Assembly (NCBI GenBank): GCA_051294375.1
Contig: CM119268.1
Location: 6,205,525-6,269,524 of the forward strand
DNA length: 64,000 nt
Direction: 5' to 3'
Source of the DNA: Paraspadella gotoi
Taxonomy: Eukaryota; Chaetognatha
Below are positions 43,701-64,000 of the stretch, piece after piece (position 1 is the stretch's first letter; each line of letters begins with the position of its first letter). A program made the position numbers and the translations under genes. Under the pieces are notes generated by a model, which had not been told where the DNA came from, did no database searches, and worked only from the letters and a program-made list of their open reading frames with translations.

Positions 43701-46700
43701 ATGGACTATTTCTGTCACGAAGTTCCATCGAGAAAACCTTCCTCTCTCTCGCCCGACTGGATGGCGGGGGTTGACCGAAGGGTCAAGGTTGATGCGCCCG
43801 ACTGGATGGCGGGGGTTGACCGAAGGTTCAAGGTTGATGCGCGTTTTTTTCGATACTGAAGACAGAAATCTGTTGTCAAAGAGGAAAAAGTAAAAATATC
43901 GAAGATACGTAAAATACAGTATAGTGAGCTGCCATAAGGTTCTACAACTAGTAATAGTTAACTTAAGCATTCCGGAGAGAATAATTATTCAATTTAATAC
44001 CAAATAGAAAAGCCTGCTATATTTTTAAATTTTAAGTAAAATCTCTCTCAACTGGATATTCCAACCGTTTCCTCATTTCCCTCCCAAGCTGACTCAACTG
44101 ATCCGTCTCTACCGCCGACTCCGCCACCACAGACGTTTTCAACGCCGCTGTTCGGGCAGCACCTACGCCGGGTCTCCGATCTCGGCGTCTTTGAGAGAGA
44201 TTCGCGGAGTGTTGGGGTCGAGAGTGTCGAGAGGATCATCCACGTCGTCCTCGATGACCCCGTCAAGGAGGTCCTCGAGGGAAGGTGATGATGACAAAGA
44301 CGATAGGCTTTCGCGTTAAAAAAAAAAATTCTATCGGCCACAAACATTGTATTATGAATAATTGTATTCTCCTATGAGGAGTAAATTGCTAGAGCTAAGG
44401 CCACAAGCTCCGTAAAAGAAATAGCTCTTTTGGTAGACCTTCTTTTCTAAATGATGCAATATTCCGACAAAAGCCATTTATCCCTCGGTCTGGCCTTTAG
44501 GTTTTTTCAAAGCCACGAAAATCATTAATCAGCCTCGTTTTCGATCTCAGGTCTTTCAACGCGCGACGGACAGGAGCACGACCGAGACCGCGGTTCCGAG
44601 TTCCGCATGTGTATTTTGTTGGCAGCGTTTTTCGTCTTCTCGACTTGCTACACGCCGCTCATGGTCAGTCTTTCGAAGTATCAATTAATTAATTAATGGC
44701 TAAATTTTACTTTCGCCGACTGGGGTTTTGGCGTTTTTTTGAAAACCACTTAAAAATATTTATTTTTTTAAAAAAAATTCATAAAAATTATTACCTAATT
44801 ACCCTAAGCCTCAACCCTTTGAACCCTAACCACCCCTAACCCTAAACCACCGGTTGGCGAAAGTGGCTTCGTTTGCCTAACACAACAATAACATGCAGTA
44901 GGTAGCGTAACGTAAAGACGGTATTATTTGCAGCTGTATCCAAAAAATTGCAACGCAGTAAATCTTTCTCGGTTTGTTTGTATCAGATGTCAACCTTTAT
45001 TCGCGCGGTCAGGTTCGCGTGTTGCTTAACAAAGTGGGCGTGACAGAATCGGAAGGCGAAGGTTGGAGAACTGACCTGATGGCAATTCATTTGGCTTCGT
45101 ACAATCAAATCCTCGACCCTTGGATCTACATCCTTTTTAGGAAGGAGTTCTTTCTCAAAGTGAGCAAAGAGAAAAGAGGAGAGGGGGGGCGCGGGTAGGA
45201 ACGAGGTAGAAAAAAGGGCAGAAACTGAGAACGAGGAGAAAAAAAAAACGGAAAAAGGAGGGAATAAAAAAAAGATTGAAAAACGAATTGTGAAAAATCG
45301 AAAGAAAAGGCGACAAAAGTCGAAAGAAAAAAAAGGAAATAAGGAACGTTGAAAAAGGAGAGGAGAAAAAAAATGAAGTGTGAAACTGAAAGCGAGCATA
45401 AAATAAAATAAAAAAACCCTTCCGCCCACGCGACAAAGCAATCCCAATCCCGATTCACGCAGGTCTACGAATTGATGAAAACAGTCTTGTGCATCGAACG
45501 GAAGAGCAGATTTCCCACAAACGCTATCGAGTTGAGTCCCATCAATCTGTCCGACGACGTAAGGCCGCACGATTTGATCTTGTTTGTAAACAGAAAAAGA
45601 TAAAAAATCGTTTTATTTGTAAACACGAATTAAAGCCGATTTAATGATTTACCCCGCGGCATAACGAGCTTTGAAAGACAGAGAAAACAAAAGAAAAGAG
45701 GCAGAAAAAAAAAGAGGGGAAAATTGTTTTTATAATCTTGAAATTTAATACATAGTTATTTAAAATATTTTTAAAAAATTTTGAACGATTTACATGAATG
45801 TATGAACGAAAAGTGTTTTTTAAACAAGCAGAAGGTGAATTCCCTCACGATCTGTGTCCCCCATCCCGCCTCGCCCTCTCAAGTTGCAGGGTCCGGTCGA
45901 CGCGGCGGTGGCCGTGGAGGATCGCGTAGGCCTGAGCTGCTGCTGCGGCACGGTCGCCTTCAGCGCTGCGCGTCATCCTCGTTGATCCTGACGCAGCGTG
46001 AGAAGAGCTCCACGCCGCGTTCGTTCAAGCGCGCCGGGCCTTTAATGTGAGAAGAGGAAGGATTTTCTGATTAGGTTGAGGGGGGCGGAGAATAGTGACC
46101 AGTTGCTATCGTTTTTTTCTTTTCAGGAGTTCTGTAGGAAGATCGTTCGTTGGAAAATCCTCTTCACAACGGGAATCGTTGATCGTCGAAGGAATCGTAA
46201 CGAAAGGTCAGTTAATCTTTAAATTAAAATTAATAAAAAATAATATATGTATTTATATGAATAAAAATATAAAAAAACTCGATAAAATAAACCAATTTGT
46301 CGTGAAATCAAGATTGTGATATTGTACTTGTACTAAATCGAGAACAAACAAGAAAACTGAAAGAGAGCAAAACGCGTGCAACGAGTCACGATTTTCACAG
46401 AAGCCTCACCGACCGAATTATAGGAGGTCCTCCATCTCCACTCTCGACGCCGAATCCTCGTAATCATCGCCCATCCTCGGCGCCGCCAGATTTCCAGCCT
46501 CCGACGCCGGCTCAAGCGGCGCCCCCTGCCGTCGATTCTTTGTTCGACTCCGCGCCCTATCGTTTCGTCCTTCCAAAGCCAAAGGGGCGCCGGCGCCGGA
46601 AGACTGTTCCCCAGGCGGACCCCACGACGAAACAGGCGGCGTTGTCTCGATCTCGTCACGCCACGCCCACTTTCGTCGCCAACAAACTCACGCACCTCCG

Positions 46701-46887
46701 CGACGGGATCCAACATTTTCTCGGTCTGACGCCGCCGATCGGCGCCGAGAGGCGACGCCGACGGCGCAAGTCCGAGTTTCCTGCGGCGGGGGCATCGTGG
46801 ACGTCGTCGAAAAGAGGAGGAAGGAGCGCCGGGGGGTCGTTGTCTCAAGAACCGCCGAGCGTGCGACGACACAGCGTCTGTTTTTGA
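40114..46887 (+). CDS. Prostanoid receptor-like class A GPCR (EP2/EP4 type), complete, 13 exons
   Basis: Exons: 40114-40360, 41146-41247, 41355-41436, 41745-41868, 42414-42510, 43448-43569, 44089-44284, 44551-44663, 45013-45159, 45463-45558, 45964-46046, 46127-46206, 46424-46887 (1953 nt, 650 aa), all phases matching. TM1-2: GNVLALIVLASGYRENK, FYHLVAGLVITDLAG. TM3: ILGVMAVERFITI (ERF for DRY). Second extracellular loop: GTWCFID, a prostanoid-receptor hallmark. TM6: MCILLAAFFVFSTCYTPLM. TM7: MAIHLASYNQILDPWIYIL; the LDPWIYI end is diagnostic. The third intracellular loop is Ser/Arg-rich, as in EP4, and the 240-aa tail holds SSVGRSFVG, like EP4's serine cluster. EP receptors bind prostaglandin E2 and raise cAMP; here the TM7 Arg that binds the ligand carboxylate in vertebrates is His, so the ligand is uncertain. 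The tail is Pro- and Arg-rich. Confidence 0.88.
40677..41045. repeat. (AAAG)n microsatellite and GGGGGGAAAGTATGCAAGAAA minisatellite
   Basis: About 92 bases of AAAG units, then about nine copies of a 26-32-base unit (GGGGAAAGTATGCAAGAAA plus AAAGAAAG), in GPCR intron 1. Long Lys-rich or Phe/Ser-rich frames here are artefacts. Confidence 0.95.
43755..43845. repeat. 44-base tandem duplication in GPCR intron 6
   Basis: CGCCCGACTGGATGGCGGGG followed by GTTGACCGAAGGGTCAAGG is present twice in a row with one base difference. Confidence 0.9.
44695..44885 (+). mobile_element. MITE-like element, copy 1 (GPCR intron 8)
   Basis: Ends are GGCTAAATTTTACTTTCGCC (left) and GGTTGGCGAAAGTGG (right). The interior holds CCCTAACCACCCCTAACCC. 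The same element, inverted, is at 61005-61195. Confidence 0.75.
45890..45963 (+). other. Alternative exon 11 acceptor of the GPCR
   Basis: A strong acceptor (AAGTTGCAG, exon from 45890) would read GPVDAAVAVEDRVGLSCCCG and stop after HPR, giving a short tail with a CCC cluster. The acceptor at 45964 (GCCTTCAG) keeps the frame into the long tail. Both are plausible isoforms; the long one matches EP4-type tails. Confidence 0.5.
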
Positions 46888-47140
46888 TGACTTTTAATTT
46901 TATTTTTTGTCTCTAAGTGGTTTGTTCTTCGCGAGATTTGTTTTTATATGTAAATCACGCAACAATGATAATTTTGCAAACAAAAATTTCTAAAGGTGAT
47001 ATTTATATTGTTATTTGTGAAATTTCCTCAAATCGCATGACTTTTTTCAACGTTTAATTTTTACAATTTTGCCATGGTGCTCGTGCTTCATATACCTCCG
47101 CATCACTGTTTTTTCGATGTTTACACGTTCAATGTTTACA

Positions 47141-47146
47141 AATAAA
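47141..47146 (+). terminator. Polyadenylation signal AATAAA of the GPCR gene
   Basis: AATAAA 254 bases after the GPCR stop. It lies 71 bases from the stop codon of the convergent CCDC89-like gene, whose own AATAAA on the minus strand may be at 46898-46903, so the two 3' UTRs probably overlap. Confidence 0.5.
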
Positions 47147-47216
47147 TTCTTTTTTCCTCCAAAAACAATCTGTACATGGATGCGACTCAGGGCGTTAAAG
47201 CTTTGCCTCACTACAT

Positions 47217-49064
47217 TTAATCACGGCATCCTCCATTGAGGACGCTTCGGATGCGCGCGTTGACTGCTCGTTCTTGACGAAGCATCGCGTTTGCGTGGCG
47301 TTTGTAGAATTCAAAGTCGCGGTCGCGGGTTTCTGAGATTCGCTGCAGACGGATCAAATCTTGACGGAGGCTTTTATCAGGGGAAATGGAGTAGGAAATA
47401 AAAGGTGGAAAAATAATTGAGCAGATGTACGATGAAGTAAAATTTAAAATATGATGAAAGCAACGCTGAGTAATAAAAGTGTCATATAAGGACAAGATAG
47501 CTTATTTATTAAATGGATGGATACTTTTATATTGGTTGTACCAATTTCATATATTTGTCAAAAAAAGTTCAATAGGCTATAGAAAAATTTAAAAAGTTAT
47601 AAAGACCAACGTTGATTTCCGTTCCTAAATTATTCTTTCAAAATATCTACAAACAACCGCGATTAAGTTAGTTGATTTTAAAAATGAGTTTATATATACT
47701 AAACGTTAAAGAAGGAAAACGCCTCACTTTTGTTTGAGATGGTTGTCGTTGAAGCGATTTGTGATCCAAATCCCTTTAAAATCCCACTTAAGGCTCAAGT
47801 GCCTCCCTCTCTATCCAATTTATTTGTCAGTCCGTTGGTCGTTAAACGACGAGCGCGTTTTTTAACAAACGGAAGTTCTTTCGTTACCTAGAAACGACGG
47901 CGTCGCGATCCAACATGGCGGCCTTGGCTTCTTCGTCCACTTTAAATTTAGCGAAAGCTTCTTCGTTCACTTTAAACTTAGCGAAAGCTTCTTCGTTTTC
48001 TTTGCAAAAATTATGATCAAGATAAATCATGAAATGACACGATGCAATTACAAGGTACGGCGTTTACCTTTACAAACTGTAAGCAATCGTTCGTTTTCTA
48101 ACCTCAGCCAGTCATGTTCATCTTTTTCAACTTGTAAACACTGAAGACAAAAGCGAAGAAGAACATTGACCACTAAAGGAGTTTCACTTTTAACAAATAG
48201 GGGGAAAAAACTTGAATTCTTCGCCATTCCGATGTTACTTCACTCATCATCATAACTCACCTTGAAATCCTCCTCCATCTCTGTAATCCTGAGTTCCAAC
48301 TCCTTCGCCCGCTCCGCCGCCGCCTCTTCCTTCCGTCTTTGCTGCTCCTTTGATGTTTCCAATTTGTCAACGAGCTCGCGCAGGGTGCCAACCATCACCT
48401 TTGGTCGAAAATCTTAGGTTAAAAACCGAATTAAAAGTCAACGGAGTGTCTGGAATTGGATTTAGGAAATGATAGGGAGAACAAAGGTAGGCTGGACTCA
48501 GCTAAGGATTTAGGAAGTGATAGGGAGAACAAAGGGTAAGCTGGTGATCGATTTCTCAGTCAAGGCAGAATGGTCAAATAACATCTAAGCTGATTTACTA
48601 ATTTTACAACACGAATTTAGAAAAAAAGAATGGTCGTAGTCGTCAAAGTGATCAATAGAAACTGAGGCGCTAACCTCGTTTTTCTTCTTCTCCTCTTCCA
48701 AAGGACCGGCGACCTGCTGGGCGAAAAGGCGATCGTTTTCGTCCTTAAGGAGACGATTTTCAAGACGAAGACGTCGGTTCTCGGCCTACAGTCGAGCCGA
48801 CTTTTAAGTTTATAAAGGCTGGGTTTGTTCACCCCCCCCCAATCTCAGTCCGACCTTTAGTTTTGCGATTTTGTCGTCCTCGGTTCTTAGTGATTGGCCA
48901 GAGGCGATCGTCGCTTCGGCTCTCCGATAATCGTCATCGTCGTCGGAAGAGTTCGCCGTTGGCCAGTTGGTGGACCTCAGGCCCTCGTCCGTAGTAGAAT
49001 TCATCTCTCCGGAAGAAATCGGATAATTCGGCACTGGTGAATTTGAAGGAAAACTTTCCGCCAT
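47217..49064 (-). CDS. CCDC89: CCDC89-like coiled-coil protein, complete, 6 exons
   Basis: Exons on the minus strand: 49064-48855, 48785-48675, 48398-48261, 48140-48068, 47999-47888, 47370-47217 (798 nt, 265 aa). Phases 0, 0, 0, 1 and 2 all match and all introns are GT-AG. After an acidic, Ser-rich N terminus (SSDDDDDYRRAEA) the protein is almost all heptads. AENRRLRLENRLLKDENDRL then F resembles the EN-x-x-LR-x-ENEKLRLEN-x-x-LF segment of vertebrate CCDC89. LRELVDKLETSKEQQRRKEE and the end DFEFYKRHANAMLRQERAVN match the family's F-x-KHS-x-x-LLSKERELN C terminus. It is shorter than human CCDC89 (374 aa). CCDC89 is testis- and cilium-associated (family knowledge; precise role unclear). Exon 5 carries a 10-residue tandem duplication. 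Other coiled-coil families cannot be excluded. Confidence 0.7.
47938..47999 (-). repeat. 30-base in-frame tandem duplication in CCDC89-like exon 5
   Basis: NEEAFAKFKV is encoded twice in a row with nearly identical DNA (GAAGAAGCTTTCGCTAARTT), a recent length change inside the coiled coil. Confidence 0.85.
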
Positions 49065-51134
49065 GTTGATGGCATCGAATCAGAATAGCGTTGAAACTGT
49101 AACGAAAAGTCGCATTTTGGGTGGACAGCTGTAGTATCTATCTTTTCTACTTAAGATATGACACGAAGTTTAATGTTTACGGTATTTCTCTTTCTCTTTC
49201 TCATATGTACATCTTCGAAAATTGAAACTTTTGACAAAGCCGTTTTAACTGTACTATATTTTAAAATTAAAATGGCTAACTGTAACTTACAGTGTAAGTA
49301 TAACTTTTTTCGAACTTTTTCGATAGACTAAAAAAAAAATCTGGTACAAGCGATTTATTTTCAAAATAAGGGAAAATTATCACCAGACACTTGAAATTTG
49401 ACATTTGCCGTTCGACATTTGTCAATGAGGCCAACGCGAACAATAAAAACTATGAGCGAAGTAAACAAATAGAAACGACCGACAAACATTTAAACAATGT
49501 CAGAAAATCCCGAACAATGTACAAAAAAAGAAAAAGCCAATTAAAAATTTTTATTACCATGTTTAACGAAAATCTGAAACATAATGAATTAAATAAGAAG
49601 GCGAGGTAAGCCTCAGCGAAGAGAAACGATTTATCACTAATATAGTTAAAAACTTAAAATTAATTGCCAATGTTAATACCAAAGCGCCATAAACGCAATT
49701 TTGATTACCGAATACAAATGGCCGAAATTACGTAAGTAAAGGGATTGATTTAATTGCACTTTCAGTTTTTTAAATACCTTTTTTTTTCTCTGCGAGTGCC
49801 TAATAAAAGATACAAATAATTTTTTTTTAAATTAAAACCAAAGAGTTTAAAAATTAATTCAATCTACAAATCAAAAGTGACGTGAATGGGAGAGTGGCCG
49901 TGAAGGGGAGGAGGCGATCAAATCTTAGCAAGACCCGAACAAGCGCTGAGCAATTATGGATTAGCAAAACCACAGAATTAGTGGAAGGAGGAGATTTGTG
50001 GGGTAAATACGCATTACGTTTAATCCCAACATTTTAACTGGTTTACAATGTTATGTTATTATCTTGTAGGAGTGATGGAGGCCTTAAACCACCAAAGCCT
50101 GTGCAAAGTCAGGGGCAAGATAGCTTATTTATTAAATGAATGGATAATTTTTATGTTGGTTGTACGCCAATTTTATAAAACGTTTTCAGCGCATTTTTTT
50201 TAGAAATATACCCTTAACTACAAAACCAAAATCTGGCGAAACAAAAGATAACAAAAAATAATGATAAAACGCGGACGTCTTAAACAGCAATCATATGGCA
50301 ACATTAGTCAATTCAGTGAGATTTTCAGCATGCTGCTAATCTTCACATCTAAAGACTTTAGTTGAGCAGTTTCTGCAGTAGGCAACCTTAGTGAGCTTTT
50401 TCCTTGATAACGATAAACTTAAATTAAGAAATAATAGATATTATGATAACAAATTTTTTTCCATAGTCCTTAATTAGTTTACGAGATCACAGAAAATGGC
50501 AAGACATTCGAGTCAATTTATATATCTAATAACAACCCCCCTCCCCCAAGTTCAGATATCGATTTAGTTTTGACAAAGATAGAAGCTATAGATATTTATT
50601 ATTCATTTTCGAGGCATTAAACGTAATGCGCAACAAATTTGACGCTAAGAAATCGGGTACGTACAGATGAAAAAAATGTGAAAAAGTTTTCAGAGGCTCA
50701 AGAATTCCCTGGGGATGATGACGATAATGATGAAGATAAAGGACCCGATGATGCCATGAGTTAATATTTTTCATAACTCAAAAAAAAAAAAGAGGGGTCA
50801 AATCAAGGGGCGGGAGAATGGGGGGGGGGGCGGCTTTGGGATTCAAAAAAAAAAAAGAGGAAAATTAGTTTATCACAAATGGAAGAACAACAATAATAAT
50901 CCACCAAAATTCGAATAGAACCGTTCCCTCGGTGACGATGACGGGAAACATTTCTGGTCTGAACAACAAGCGGAAAAAGGGGATGGGGTTTCTCTAAAAA
51001 GGGGAAGTTGCCAGCGGGGAACATCTGGCATGGGGGGCGTTGGGAAAAGCTGGGAGGAGCTGGTATCCACTGGTAAGAACAGGGGGTCGAACGATCTGGG
51101 TGTTGGCGTGAAACTAGAGTGGAGAAGACGGGCG
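49065..51134. other. Intergenic region between CCDC89-like and MAP4K
   Basis: Upstream of the CCDC89-like gene (its promoter should be near 49065-49300) and downstream of the MAP4K stop. A dispersed repeat lies at 50060-50175. No supported gene. The GC-rich 50800-51134 is MAP4K 3' UTR. Confidence 0.5.
50060..50175 (-). repeat. Dispersed repeat (TTGCCCCTGACTTTG family), inverted copy
   Basis: Inverse of 29755-29900: GTGATGGAGGCCTTAAACCA and AGTCAGGGGCAAGATAGCTT. Confidence 0.75.

Positions 51135-64000
<12,866 letters not shown>

Overview
The window is animal (metazoan) nuclear DNA. Genes are split into many short exons with GT-AG introns. Exons are GC-rich at third codon positions, while introns and spacers are AT-rich and full of microsatellites and small repeats. 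The gene set (CFAP77, TPP1, a CD225/IFITM-type protein, a short-chain collagen C4-like protein, a prostanoid-type GPCR, a CCDC89-like coiled-coil protein and MAP4K3/5) fits a non-vertebrate animal, probably marine. I cannot name the phylum. Two N runs (1131-1155 and 30623-30722) show a draft assembly.

Layout. 1-1453 (-): first three coding exons of CFAP77, continuing off the left edge. 1.8-3.8 kb: a 2-kb element with inverted arms and a tRNA-like SINE. 4509-6800 (+): an intronless 763-aa multi-pass membrane protein resembling the XK/XKR family, followed by a decayed tandem copy (7174-8969). 11579-16515 (+): a complete 11-exon TPP1 (tripeptidyl-peptidase 1), with a relic of a second TPP1-like exon at 17701. 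18840-28183 (+): a three-exon CD225 gene whose second intron, 8.26 kb long, is packed with repeats. 30376-38021 (+): exons of a short-chain collagen C4-like protein. The upstream exon is frameshifted and probably one exon is missing. A degenerate reverse-transcriptase element lies on the minus strand inside the gene. 40114-46887 (+): a complete 13-exon prostanoid receptor-like GPCR. 47217-49064 (-): a complete six-exon CCDC89-like coiled-coil gene. 51135-64000 (-): 26 exons of MAP4K3/5 (late kinase domain to stop), continuing off the right edge.

I joined the exon chains by hand. Every junction was checked for splice consensus and reading-frame phase. All chains close in frame except the upstream part of the collagen-like gene. 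Two introns (one in TPP1, one in MAP4K) use a GC donor. The genes do not form a functional cluster. CFAP77 and CCDC89-like are both cilium/sperm-associated families, TPP1 is lysosomal, and MAP4K and the GPCR are signalling proteins.

The most interesting non-genic content is a dispersed repeat family of at least five copies. Its shared core matches the two conserved boxes of a hammerhead ribozyme. Also present are a fold-back-like element with minisatellite arms, MITE-like elements with CCCTAA-like interiors, a 3' half of tRNA-Leu with an encoded CCA, and a minisatellite that multiplies the CFAP77 exon-1 splice donor.
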